64,000 nucleotides of DNA, from positions 124,001-188,000 of the forward strand of contig NZ_LQRT01000003.1 of NCBI RefSeq assembly GCF_001632745.1, in the 5' to 3' direction. Under the pieces are notes generated by a model. It saw only the letters and a list, made by a program, of their open reading frames with translations. It made no database searches and was not told the DNA's origin. Within the stretch, counting starts at the first letter, position 1. Each line of letters opens with the position of its first letter. The translations under genes and the position numbers were made by a program. The stretch is from Aquimarina aggregata. GTDB lineage: Bacteria; Bacteroidota; Bacteroidia; Flavobacteriales; Flavobacteriaceae. Shown here in pieces: positions 54,921-64,000 of the stretch.

Positions 54921-56345
54921 ATGAAAAAAATAATAAATATATCAACCAAAACTATCCTCTTACTAGGAGGGTTAGTTTTTGGGTTGACAGGTTGTTCTGA
55001 TGATGATGACTCTGCTAATACTACAGAAACCATTGTTACTAGTCAGTCCTTAAAGATGGATCTAAACCAATTTAAAAGAGAAGATGCCGGCATATTTATG
55101 CAAGCTTTCTATTGGGATGTAGAGCCTAGAGGAGCTTGGTACGATGAAGTGAGTAAAAGTATTGAAGATTGGGCTGCTTCTGGTATTGATAGAATATGGC
55201 TAGCACCTCCTGGAAAGGCACAATCAGGTGGTTTTTCTATGGGGTATGACCCTTGTGATTATTTTGATCTTGGTGAATTTGATCAGCATGGCACCGTAGA
55301 AACTCGATTTGGTTCTAGACAAGAATTAGAAAACTTAATTCAGAAATCTCATGATAACGGTCTTGAGGTTATAGCAGATATTGTGCTTAACCATAATTCT
55401 GGTGGGCAATTAGAAGCAAACCCTAATACCGGAACTGATACATTTACCAAATTTGATCCAGCATCTGGTTTATTTCCTAGAACGTACGATGATTTCTATC
55501 CAGATGAAACTGGTGCTACAGATGAAAGCGTTTTTGGAGGATTTCCTGATCTAAATCATACTAAAGAAAATGTACAAAATTGGTTATGGAAAAATGAAAA
55601 CTCTGTAGCTAAATTTTATAAAAGTATAGGGTTTGATGGATGGCGATTTGATTTTGTAAAAGGTTTTGCTCCAAAATGGGTAACAGCATGGAACGAGGAA
55701 GTAGGTGGATATTCTGTAGGTGAAAACTTTGATGGTAATGAACAAGTCCTTAAAGACTGGGTCGATGCATCTGGGTCTCCGGCTTTTGATTTTGCATGTT
55801 TTTATAGATTAGATGAAACCTTAGATAGAAATAAGGATCTTACTGCATTAGGTGATGCAGGAAATATGCTAAGAAAATTAGACCCTGCAATGGCAGTTAC
55901 TTTTACTGCCAATCATGATACCGAAAAAGATGAAAATCCTAATAATAGAATAAGCTATGGAAACAAACTATTGGCCTACTCTTATATCCTTACTCATGAT
56001 GGATACCCTACTATCTTTTATCTAGACTATGAAGCTTTTAAAGGGCAACTTAAAACCTTGATGGAAATTAACAGTACTCTAGCTGTTGGAGACATTGAGA
56101 TTCTTGAAGCGAGTAAAGATGAATATATCATGAAAAGAGGAGGTAACGGTACGAACCCAGGGCTAATTCTTTATATGAACATTAGTAAACAACCTAAAGA
56201 ACGTGTTGTTAAAACAAACTGGATTAATAAAAAACTAGTAGACTATACTGATAACACAAGACTTACTCCTACTACTGATGCAGAAGGTAACACTACCATA
56301 TATGCGCCCGCAGGAGGTTATGCAATATGGTCGATTACAAAATAA
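54921..56345 (+). CDS. GH13 alpha-amylase surface lipoprotein (SusG-like role)
   Basis: A 474-residue lipoprotein: lipobox LTGC (C25) followed by SDDDDS, an acidic run consistent with surface export. The GH13 catalytic motifs are DIVLNHN (153-159), DGWRFDFVK with nucleophile D244, VGENFDG with E268 and TANHDTEKD with D333, and a C-terminal beta domain ends the protein. It resembles bacterial alpha-amylases of the glucan 1,4-alpha-maltohexaosidase type. It would make the oligosaccharides that SusCD imports. It is last in the susC-susD-susE operon. Confidence 0.93.
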   Translation: MKKIINISTKTILLLGGLVFGLTGCSDDDDSANTTETIVTSQSLKMDLNQFKREDAGIFMQAFYWDVEPRGAWYDEVSKSIEDWAASGIDRIWLAPPGKAQSGGFSMGYDPCDYFDLGEFDQHGTVETRFGSRQELENLIQKSHDNGLEVIADIVLNHNSGGQLEANPNTGTDTFTKFDPASGLFPRTYDDFYPDETGATDESVFGGFPDLNHTKENVQNWLWKNENSVAKFYKSIGFDGWRFDFVKGFAPKWVTAWNEEVGGYSVGENFDGNEQVLKDWVDASGSPAFDFACFYRLDETLDRNKDLTALGDAGNMLRKLDPAMAVTFTANHDTEKDENPNNRISYGNKLLAYSYILTHDGYPTIFYLDYEAFKGQLKTLMEINSTLAVGDIEILEASKDEYIMKRGGNGTNPGLILYMNISKQPKERVVKTNWINKKLVDYTDNTRLTPTTDAEGNTTIYAPAGGYAIWSITK

Positions 56346-56385
56346 TCTAGTAGTAGATATTGACTAATCAACCAATAAAATGGTT

Positions 56386-56417
56386 AAAAAGAGTGCTAAT
56401 TTAGCACTCTTTTTTTA
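56386..56417 (+). terminator. Terminator of the sus operon
   Basis: GAGTGCTAA with TTAGCACTC, extended by flanking A5/T8 runs, about 40 nt after the stop of the amylase gene. Confidence 0.92.
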
Positions 56418-56539
56418 TTCAAAAAATAACTATCATCCTTCTATTTAATAGATTCACGAATAGAAATAGTATAATAAAAAGTAATTTCTTTTATTTGTAA
56501 GATCATTTTACACAAAATCAATTTAATTAAAGACGCTTA

Positions 56540-58744
56540 ATGTCAAAATTTCCATTTTATCGACAAGCAGAATCTAAAGATTGTGGACCAACTTGTATTA
56601 AGATAATATCAAAACATTACGGAAGAGTTCTTAATACACAAAAACTTAGGTCATTAAGTGAAACTACCAGAGAAGGAAGTTCACTTTTAGGTCTTAGCGA
56701 TGCTGTAGAAGAAATTGGTTTTAGATCCTTAGGTGTAAAGCTTTCACTAAAAAAATTAGATGAAGTTCCTCTTCCGTGTATTATACACTGGAACAAAGTA
56801 CATTATGTCGTTGCTTACAAGATAAAAACCACTCGAAAAGGTGAAATGACCATCTATGTTTCTGATCCCGCACATGGCTTGATTACGTATACAAAAGAAG
56901 AATTTGTTAAAGCTTGGATTGGAAATAATGCGGATGAAAATACAGAAGAAGGTGTGGCACTATTATTAGAACCAACACCCAAATTTTATAATGATAATAT
57001 TGATGAAAAAGATGAGAAGTTTGGTTTCAAATTTATCTCGAAATATGTTTTCAAATACAAGAAATTTCTCTTTCAACTAATTTTAGGTCTAATAGCAGGT
57101 AGTTTACTTCAGCTTATTACTCCTTTCTTAACCCAGAGCATTGTAGATGTTGGTATAAAAAATCAAGATATCAATTTTATATACCTGGTTCTTATCGCAA
57201 TGTTATCACTATTTATAGGTAGAACTCTTATAGACGTACTTAGAAGTTGGATTTTATTACATTTAAGTACGAGAATTAATATTTCTTTGATATCAGATTT
57301 TTTTATCAAACTTATGAACCTCCCCATCTCCTATTTTGATGTAAAAATGACAGGGGATTTACTGCAAAGGATAAATGATCATAAACGCATCGAGCAGATA
57401 TTAACCATGTCTTCGTTAAATGTATTGTTTTCTATGGTTAATCTTATCGTATTTAGCATTGTATTAATTTACTACAGTATACCTATTTTTGGAATTTTTG
57501 CTTTAGGAAGTACAATATATTTTGTGTGGATTCTTGTTTTCTTTAAAAAACGTAAAAAACTAGATTACAAACGCTTTTCTCAAATTAGTGAAGAACAAAG
57601 TAAAGTAATCGAACTAGTAAACGGAATGCAGGAAATAAAGTTGCATAATGCTGAGAAAAGAAAACGTTGGAATTGGGAGTTTGTACAAGCAAAATTGTTT
57701 AGAATTTCTATAGAAAATTTAGCTTTAGAACAATATCAAAGTGTAGGATCTTCTTTTATTAATGAGCTCAAAAACATACTTATTACTGTATTTTCTGCTA
57801 AATTAGTGATCGATGGAGATATTACTATTGGTATGATGTTGGCTATAACCGCAATTGTAGGACAATTAAATGCACCTATAGCTCAATTAATAAACTTTCT
57901 TCGTGAATTACAAGATGCGCAAATTTCTCTTGAACGTTTAGGAGAAATTCATAATAAAGAGAATGAAGAATATCCGGGAGATGAGAAAATAAGAGAAATA
58001 CCCGAAAATTCAGGATTTAATATCAAAGATTTAGCCTTTAGATATGTTGGTTCTGATAAACCGGTACTCGAAAATCTTAATCTTTCTATTCCCGCAAACA
58101 AAATTACGGCTATTGTAGGTGTAAGCGGAAGTGGAAAGACAACACTTATGAAACTACTACTTAAGTTTTATGAACCTGGAGAAGGGCAAATTTTTATTGG
58201 CTCACATGATTTACATAATGTATCGCAAAAATCATGGAGAGATCATTTTGGAGTAGTAATGCAAGAAGGATACATTTTTAATGATACTATTGCGAACAAT
58301 ATTGCTATTGGAGAAGATTATGTAGATAAGAAAAAATTGGCCCATGCCGTAGATGTAGCAAACATCAAAGACTTTATAGAATCTCTCCCACTATCTTATA
58401 ATACAAAAATAGGAATGGAAGGTGTTGGATTAAGTACGGGGCAAAAACAAAGGCTATTTATTGCCAGAGCAGTATATAAAAACCCTAAATTCTTATTTTT
58501 TGATGAAGCCACTTCTGCATTAGACGCAAACAATGAAAAAGTGATCATGGAAAAATTAGATACTTTTTTCAAAGACAAAACAGTAATGGTCATTGCACAT
58601 AGATTAAGTACTGTCAAGAATGCACACCAAATCGTGGTATTAGATAAAGGAGAAATTATTGAAGTTGGAAATCATACCGAATTAATTGCTAAAAAAGGGA
58701 ATTATTATAATTTGGTAAAAAATCAATTAGAACTCGGAAAATAA
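56540..58744 (+). CDS. C39-peptidase ABC exporter (bacteriocin/peptide type)
   Basis: A 734-residue combined leader peptidase, membrane and ATPase protein. The C39 domain (1-150) has Q9, catalytic C15 (KDCGPTC), H88 and D109, all present. Membrane helices span about 170-440. The ATPase domain has Walker A GVSGSGKTT, signature LSTGQKQRL and Walker B FLFFDEATSALD. Such proteins cut a double-glycine leader from a peptide and export it. No peptide gene with such a leader is visible nearby. It is followed by its HlyD-type partner 1 nt later. Confidence 0.93.
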   Translation: MSKFPFYRQAESKDCGPTCIKIISKHYGRVLNTQKLRSLSETTREGSSLLGLSDAVEEIGFRSLGVKLSLKKLDEVPLPCIIHWNKVHYVVAYKIKTTRKGEMTIYVSDPAHGLITYTKEEFVKAWIGNNADENTEEGVALLLEPTPKFYNDNIDEKDEKFGFKFISKYVFKYKKFLFQLILGLIAGSLLQLITPFLTQSIVDVGIKNQDINFIYLVLIAMLSLFIGRTLIDVLRSWILLHLSTRINISLISDFFIKLMNLPISYFDVKMTGDLLQRINDHKRIEQILTMSSLNVLFSMVNLIVFSIVLIYYSIPIFGIFALGSTIYFVWILVFFKKRKKLDYKRFSQISEEQSKVIELVNGMQEIKLHNAEKRKRWNWEFVQAKLFRISIENLALEQYQSVGSSFINELKNILITVFSAKLVIDGDITIGMMLAITAIVGQLNAPIAQLINFLRELQDAQISLERLGEIHNKENEEYPGDEKIREIPENSGFNIKDLAFRYVGSDKPVLENLNLSIPANKITAIVGVSGSGKTTLMKLLLKFYEPGEGQIFIGSHDLHNVSQKSWRDHFGVVMQEGYIFNDTIANNIAIGEDYVDKKKLAHAVDVANIKDFIESLPLSYNTKIGMEGVGLSTGQKQRLFIARAVYKNPKFLFFDEATSALDANNEKVIMEKLDTFFKDKTVMVIAHRLSTVKNAHQIVVLDKGEIIEVGNHTELIAKKGNYYNLVKNQLELGK

Positions 58745-58745
58745 T

Positions 58746-60038
58746 ATGCCTGATAATTTAGACGACATACAATTAAGAAGTGAAGAAGTACAAGAGATCT
58801 TAACTCGAGTTCCGCATTGGATGATTCGATGGGGTAATCTTCTTATATTAATCTTGGTCTTTTTGCTATTATTTCTCTCTTGGTTGATTAAATATCCAGA
58901 TGTAATACCTGCTGAAGCCATAATTACAACTCAAATTCCGCCACAAAAAGAATATGCCAAAGTAAGTGGCAAAATTGAATCTATCTTGGTAAAAGATGGC
59001 CAAATCGTTCCTGAAGGAACACCTCTTGCCATTTTAAGAAATACGGCTAACTATCTTGATGTATTTAAACTTAAATCTATCATAGATACGGTTACTATTA
59101 ATAGTCAATCTTTCAATTTTCCTATAAATGATATGCCAATTCTATTTCTTGGCGATATCGAAACAAGTTTTGCAATTTTTGAAAATAGTTATTCTGAATA
59201 TTTACTTAATAAAGAATTAAGACCGTTTTCTAATGAAGCCTTGGCAAATCAAACTTCGTTATCAGAATTATATAGAAGACAAGAAAGTTTAAGAGGTCAA
59301 AAAAGAATTGCAAAAACAGAATTAGATTTTAAAAGAAAAGATTTCAAAAGACAGCAAGATCTATTCGAAAAAGGTGTAATCTCTGCTCAAGAATTCGAAA
59401 GTAAAAAAATAGATTTCCTTCAATCTGAAAGAAATTATGAGAGTAATAATGTCCAACTCTCACAAATTAATGAAGGTATTAGTGCAGCAACAAAAACATC
59501 CAGAGGCACAGAAATAAATCAACAAAAAGAAGAAATCAACCTACGCAAAAAAGTATTGCAATCTTTTGATCAACTTAAGAAAAGTATTAAAGATTGGGAG
59601 CTTCAGTTTGTGTTAAAATCGGATATAGAAGGTCGTGTATCTTTTCTTAATTTTTGGGCACAGAATCAAACTGTTTCATCAGGAGATCTTGTTTTTATTA
59701 TTATACCCTCTCAAGACTCTTCATATTTAGCAAAGGTCAGAGCACCTTCTCAAAATTCGGGTAAAATAAAAATTGGACAAGTTGCTAATATAAGACTAGA
59801 GAATTTTCCTGACAACGAATTCGGAACATTAAAGGGCACTGTTAAACATATACCTTTATTTCCAGACAAAGATGGTTTATACCTTATAGATGTAGCGTTA
59901 CCTGAAAAATTAATTACAACTTATAATAAAGAAATCCCTTTTAAACAAGAAATGCGAGGATTGGCTGAAATTGTAACAGAAGATCTTAGATTAATAGAAC
60001 GTTTCTTCTATCAGTTCAGAAATTTGATGGATAAATAA
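58746..60038 (+). CDS. HlyD-family periplasmic adaptor
   Basis: A 430-residue membrane-fusion protein. One N-terminal membrane helix (about 33-52, LLILILVFLLLFLSW) is followed by a biotinyl-lipoyl-like half (GKIESILVKDGQIVPEGTPLA), a long coiled coil (about 175-280), the second lipoyl half and a beta-barrel domain (VRAPSQNSGKIKIGQVANI). It links the ABC exporter to an outer-membrane channel. No TolC-like gene is nearby, so a general TolC must be used. It begins 1 nt after the exporter's stop. Confidence 0.92.
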   Translation: MPDNLDDIQLRSEEVQEILTRVPHWMIRWGNLLILILVFLLLFLSWLIKYPDVIPAEAIITTQIPPQKEYAKVSGKIESILVKDGQIVPEGTPLAILRNTANYLDVFKLKSIIDTVTINSQSFNFPINDMPILFLGDIETSFAIFENSYSEYLLNKELRPFSNEALANQTSLSELYRRQESLRGQKRIAKTELDFKRKDFKRQQDLFEKGVISAQEFESKKIDFLQSERNYESNNVQLSQINEGISAATKTSRGTEINQQKEEINLRKKVLQSFDQLKKSIKDWELQFVLKSDIEGRVSFLNFWAQNQTVSSGDLVFIIIPSQDSSYLAKVRAPSQNSGKIKIGQVANIRLENFPDNEFGTLKGTVKHIPLFPDKDGLYLIDVALPEKLITTYNKEIPFKQEMRGLAEIVTEDLRLIERFFYQFRNLMDK

Positions 60039-60085
60039 TTATTGCTTCAGTTTTTTTAATTTAAGCCTAATTAATCATCTTCTCT

Positions 60086-62062
60086 TCAAGCAGCTTTGGG
60101 TAGTGAGATACTAAATATGCTTCCCTTTCCAGGAGTGCTTTCAACTTTAATTTCACCTTTATTAAGCTCTATTAATTCTTTACAAATTTTAAGTCCTAGA
60201 CCGGTTCCTGTTTCATTTTGTGTTCCCTCTGTGGTGAAAGTATCTTCGGCGAACAACTTATGGATATGATCTGGATCTATACCAACACCGGTATCCTGAA
60301 AGCAGATTTCGTAGCGATCTTCTTTCTCTTTTGATAACAATGCTATAGAGTCACCTGGATTACAGAATTTAATTGCATTAGCTATTAGATTTTGAGCTAC
60401 GATATCAAACATATCCTTATCTGCAAATATCATTGTAGAATCTAATTTATTAATTAGTTTAATATCCTTTTGTTCTGCTTTGGGTTTAAAAAATGTAAAT
60501 TTACTACCTATAACCTCAGCAATATCAAATGTGGTTGGCTGAGCATTAAGTTCTTTCATTTGAGACTTTGACCAATTAAGCAAATTATTTAATAAAATAG
60601 AAGTCTGATGAGTTCTATTAGCAAGTATTGGCACAATCTCTTTAAACTCTTCTGTAGAAATGATCTCTTCTTTCATAAGATTAAGACTACCTTCTAAACC
60701 GTGAATTTCGTTTTTAAGGTCATGAGAAATTATTGAGAACAACTTATTTTTAACCTCATTAGATTCATTTAATTCTTTTATATATCTTTTTCTTTCTTTT
60801 CTTGTTCTAATAATCATAATTAGAAATACAGATATGATTAAAAATATCCCGATACTAATAAATGCTAACAATCTATACGTAAACAATGTCTCTTTGGTCT
60901 GTCTTTCTCTTTTTTCTTGTGCATCAATTACCTTAAGCTGTTCTAACTCTGCTTTGTAATGCGATTCAGTTTTTTCAATTTTTCTGGCTGTTGCTTCGGA
61001 GCTACTTTGATTAGATAATTCTTGATATCTTTTTTGCCAAACAAAGGCTCCTGCAAAATTACCTTTTGCCGAATCCAATTTTGCCGCATATTGATAGTTT
61101 TTGAGCAATAAAGGTGTCATTCCTAACGCGGCAAACTCTCTTCTACTCGCACTAAGTAGGTTTTCTGCCTTTTTAAAATCTTTAGTTTCTATCGCTATTA
61201 AACCTAATTGTTGTTTTGCATTAATTAGTAAAGGTTTCCATTGTGCTATTTTACCTGTTACCAAGGTTGAATCATAATATTTTTTTGCTGTTTTATAATC
61301 TTTATTAAATAAGGCTACTTTTGCCAGTATGCTATAGGATTGGGCCATACTCCTACTATTATTATCCTTTTTACCAATGTCTAAAGATTCTAATAATATA
61401 CTTTTAGCACTATCTGCCTTTTTGTTATCAATATATAGAAGAGCAAGATTATTCATCATGATACCTACTCTATCTAATCTCTTTTTCTTTTTAATAATTA
61501 TTGACTTATTGTAATATTTTTTTGCAGATTCAAAATCTCCTAAAGCTGCATATACATTCCCTAAATTATTAAAACTATTAGAAAGGCCAACACTATCTTG
61601 CTCTCTCTCATATTGTGTATTTGATTCTAGTAAATACTCTGCACTTTTTTCAAAATTTCCTCTTTTCTGTTCTATAATAGCTCTGTTATTATTTGTAGTA
61701 GCAAGGCCTAAAGTGTACTTAATCTTATTAAAATATACAGCTGCCATTTCATAATGCCTAAATGCTTTAACACTTTGATCAACAGAGTTATAAATGGTTC
61801 CTATTTGATTATGCATATCCCCTATTCCTTTATCATATCCAATATGCTTAGAAATTTCTAAAAGTGTATTACTATAAGTTAGTGCTTTGTCAGATTCTTT
61901 ATTATTAAAGAGATTTTGGACCTCACGACGAGCTTTTTCAAAATGAAGAGTGTCGGAAAGCGTTTTTATTTCTGGAATTATATCATCTAATATATGCTCT
62001 TGCGAAATACAATTTGCATACGATACTAGTAACAATACGAAGGTTAAGCAGGCTTTTTTCAT
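60086..62062 (-). CDS. TPR-containing sensor histidine kinase
   Basis: A 658-residue sensor. A signal peptide of about 20 residues leads into a periplasmic array of roughly seven tetratricopeptide repeats (about 75-345; for example SFNNLGNVYAALGDFESAKKY). A coiled coil and one membrane helix (397-418) follow. The HisKA box has H447 (SIISHDLKNEIHGLEG), and the ATPase domain has an N-box (IVAQNLIANAIKF), DTGVGID and GTGLGLKI. No receiver or regulator is adjacent. It converges with the HlyD gene (47 nt apart). The signal is unknown. Confidence 0.9.
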   Translation of the reverse strand: MKKACLTFVLLLVSYANCISQEHILDDIIPEIKTLSDTLHFEKARREVQNLFNNKESDKALTYSNTLLEISKHIGYDKGIGDMHNQIGTIYNSVDQSVKAFRHYEMAAVYFNKIKYTLGLATTNNNRAIIEQKRGNFEKSAEYLLESNTQYEREQDSVGLSNSFNNLGNVYAALGDFESAKKYYNKSIIIKKKKRLDRVGIMMNNLALLYIDNKKADSAKSILLESLDIGKKDNNSRSMAQSYSILAKVALFNKDYKTAKKYYDSTLVTGKIAQWKPLLINAKQQLGLIAIETKDFKKAENLLSASRREFAALGMTPLLLKNYQYAAKLDSAKGNFAGAFVWQKRYQELSNQSSSEATARKIEKTESHYKAELEQLKVIDAQEKRERQTKETLFTYRLLAFISIGIFLIISVFLIMIIRTRKERKRYIKELNESNEVKNKLFSIISHDLKNEIHGLEGSLNLMKEEIISTEEFKEIVPILANRTHQTSILLNNLLNWSKSQMKELNAQPTTFDIAEVIGSKFTFFKPKAEQKDIKLINKLDSTMIFADKDMFDIVAQNLIANAIKFCNPGDSIALLSKEKEDRYEICFQDTGVGIDPDHIHKLFAEDTFTTEGTQNETGTGLGLKICKELIELNKGEIKVESTPGKGSIFSISLPKAA

Positions 62063-62257
62063 GTAGTCTATTTTAGGGCTTTAATAGATTAAATGCTATT
62101 TAATATCTGCAAAATACACAAAATATTAATATTTTATCATTTTTGTAGTACTATTCTTTCATTTATTTTATGGTTTTACCATAATTTTAGTACGTTTTAA
62201 ATCCGATTGCTTACATATATCGTTACTTGAACTCTTAATTCAGCACTAGTATTTATA

Positions 62258-62292
62258 AAAAAACCCCTTATACAAATCATATAAGGAGCTTT
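62258..62292 (-). terminator. Terminator after the DUF885 gene
   Basis: Read on the minus strand: CTCCTTAT, a 9-nt loop, ATAAGGGG (one G-U pair) and seven T. It starts about 30 nt beyond the stop codon. Confidence 0.82.
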
Positions 62293-62319
62293 TATTTATT
62301 ATAATCTCAATCTATTGCA

Positions 62320-64000
62320 TCACGGTTTTACCTGACCAGTACTGTTTTGAGATTTTCTCTGCTCTACCCAATCATCTACCAATTCACTTAAAATAGTAAG
62401 AGGTACGGGACCGTTGGTTAGAACTACATCATGAAATTCTCTAATATCAAACTGATCTCCTAATTGTTGACGTGCATTCTCACGTAACTCAAGAATCTTA
62501 TTCATCCCAATTTTATATGCCGTTGCTTGACTAGGCATTACGATGTGTCGTTCAACCATTTTTATAGCGTCACTCTCTGCGTTAGGAGTATTATCTACAT
62601 AATACTTTATTCCTTCTTCCCTAGTCCATTTTTTTGCATGTATTCCTGTATCAACAACTAATCTACAAGCTCTCCAAAGTTCCATTGCCAATCGACCAAA
62701 GTCAGAATAAGGATCATTGTATAATCCAATCTCCTTAGGTAAAAGTTCTGTATATAATCCCCAACCTTCGATATAAGCTGTATATCCTCCAAATTTTCTG
62801 AATTTTGGAATATCTTTTAATTCTTGAGCTATCGAGATTTGCATATGATGTCCTGGAATACCTTCATGATATGCTAATGCTTCCATCTGATACTTAGGCA
62901 TTGCTCTCATATCATATAAATTTGCATAATATGTTCCTGGCCTTGCTCCGTCTGGTGTTCCTCTTTGATAGAAAGCCTTTCCTGCACTTTTTTCTCTAAA
63001 AGGTTCAACCGCCTTTACTATAATATCTGATTTTGGTTTGGTAATAAACAATTCATCTAATCTAGATTTCATAGTATCAATTAAGCCTACTGCTTGTTTC
63101 AAATAAGCAGCTTTACCTTCTTCATCATTCGAAAAATAGAATTTTTTATCTTCTTTCATATATTTAAAGAAATCCTGTAGCGTACCTTCATACTTTACCT
63201 GTGTCATGATATCTCTCATTTCACCATGAATTCGCTCTACTTCTTTAAGGCCTAAATCATGAATTTGATCTGCAGTTAAGTCGGTAGTAGTTGTTCTTTT
63301 TAATGCATTATTATAAAACGCATCTCCTTTAGGAAATTTCCAACAACCATCTTCTGTAGTTGCTCTTTTTTGTTGATCTTCTAATAATGTGATAAGATTT
63401 TCGAAAGCGGGTTTCACACCTTCTAGCAATGCTAAATTTGCATTATCCAATAAAGTGGTATGTTCTTCTTCAGAAAGTTCTAGCTTTAAAATTTTACTTT
63501 TAAAGTCTGCTAGAATAGTGCTCTCTTTATTTGATTTATCAAAGGGCTGTCCTTTGATAATGTTTCGACTATCGTCTAAAACTTTAGCAAACACAAACTT
63601 TGGTAGCATGATAAGATTCTTCTCTCTCATTTTAATATTATCTACCACCTGTCCAAATAACTCTTTAAAACCATTTAATCTTGAAATGTAAGCCTCTGCA
63701 TCGGTTTTACTTTCTATTCTATGCATATTGATCATAAAGGCCGGAATTTCTGCTTGCATACCATGCATCTGATTAACAGGGTAATCATAGAATCTATATT
63801 TAAAATCCTCTATCTCATTTTCTAAGCTCTCTTTTAATAGCGCAAAACTTAATGCAGTATCTTCGTTTAGTAATGAAACATCGACAGAATCTTTTAAATA
63901 TGCTAAACGTTCTTTGGTGCGTTCTAGATCTTCTACTTCTTTTTTGGATGACATATCATCCCATTTACCATAATCTTCTGTTTTAATACCTAGCCTAGTT
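62320..64000 (-). CDS. DUF885 metallopeptidase-like protein, cut by the window edge
   Basis: At least 560 residues of a DUF885-family protein, whose 5' end lies outside the window. An ATG at 63954 is in frame, but the frame stays open to the last base (TRLGIKTEDYGKWDD precedes it) and family members are longer, with a signal peptide, so it is probably not the start. The motif YHEGIPGHH (near 62848-62871) is a zinc-peptidase-like HExxH variant. WRACRLVVDTGIHAKKW and the final GPVPLTILSELVDDW are typical of the family. Members are mostly uncharacterised exported hydrolases. Confidence 0.88.
   Translation of the reverse strand, partial: TRLGIKTEDYGKWDDMSSKKEVEDLERTKERLAYLKDSVDVSLLNEDTALSFALLKESLENEIEDFKYRFYDYPVNQMHGMQAEIPAFMINMHRIESKTDAEAYISRLNGFKELFGQVVDNIKMREKNLIMLPKFVFAKVLDDSRNIIKGQPFDKSNKESTILADFKSKILKLELSEEEHTTLLDNANLALLEGVKPAFENLITLLEDQQKRATTEDGCWKFPKGDAFYNNALKRTTTTDLTADQIHDLGLKEVERIHGEMRDIMTQVKYEGTLQDFFKYMKEDKKFYFSNDEEGKAAYLKQAVGLIDTMKSRLDELFITKPKSDIIVKAVEPFREKSAGKAFYQRGTPDGARPGTYYANLYDMRAMPKYQMEALAYHEGIPGHHMQISIAQELKDIPKFRKFGGYTAYIEGWGLYTELLPKEIGLYNDPYSDFGRLAMELWRACRLVVDTGIHAKKWTREEGIKYYVDNTPNAESDAIKMVERHIVMPSQATAYKIGMNKILELRENARQQLGDQFDIREFHDVVLTNGPVPLTILSELVDDWVEQRKSQNSTGQVKP

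Overview
The window is low-GC, densely coded DNA from a member of the Bacteroidetes, most likely a marine Flavobacteriaceae. This is inferred from the SusC/SusD pair, the Bacteroidetes-type promoters (TTG, about 20 nt, TAnnTTTG), lipoproteins with acidic residues after the lipobox cysteine, a possible type IX secretion sorting tail, and families such as DUF4202 and alginate-export porins. I saw no rRNA, tRNA, CRISPR array, insertion sequence or phage gene.

1-8300 is an accessory stretch: a RES/Xre toxin-antitoxin pair, a small secreted protein with a T9SS-like tail, a hybrid histidine kinase, a carboxypeptidase-regulatory-domain protein, an S41 peptidase and small unknown or lipoprotein genes.

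8300-36400 is a large nitrate island. On the minus strand are an assimilatory nitrate reductase fused to its FAD/[2Fe-2S] electron-input module and a NirA-like rubredoxin protein. On the plus strand follows an eight-gene operon: globin, DUF3365 haem lipoprotein, diheme membrane cytochrome b, FAD/[2Fe-2S] reductase, pentaheme and monoheme c cytochromes, and a ResB/CcsA cytochrome c maturation pair. Next come the NarK transporter, the NrtABCD-type ABC importer, a periplasmic protein with two PilJ (nitrate-sensor-like) motifs, a NarL-type response regulator, an alginate-export-type porin, and a nirB-nirD-DUF4202-sensor kinase operon. The sensor carries the same PilJ motif. Seven near-perfect palindromes of the form TAmGTA-N4-TACkTA precede the transcription units of this island. 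Six of them run directly into a -7-like element ending in TTTTG, and the promoters examined have no -33 TTG. I consider this shared promoter/operator, together with the globin-cytochrome operon it marks, the most interesting feature of the window.

36400-56400 is a maltose/starch locus. A minus-strand series holds a BadF-type kinase, gap, pfkA, two GH13 enzymes, a GH65 maltose phosphorylase, beta-phosphoglucomutase, an MFS sugar transporter and a LacI regulator. A divergent plus-strand operon holds susC, susD, a SusE-like gene and a GH13 lipoprotein. A perfect 16-bp LacI-type operator (ACGCAAACGTTTGCGT) lies between the two arms. The logic is outer-membrane capture and hydrolysis, periplasmic hydrolysis, import, phosphorolysis of maltose to glucose plus beta-glucose-1-phosphate, isomerisation and glycolysis.

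56500-64000 holds a C39-peptidase ABC exporter with its HlyD partner but no visible substrate gene, a TPR-containing sensor kinase, and a DUF885 metallopeptidase-like gene cut by the right edge of the window.
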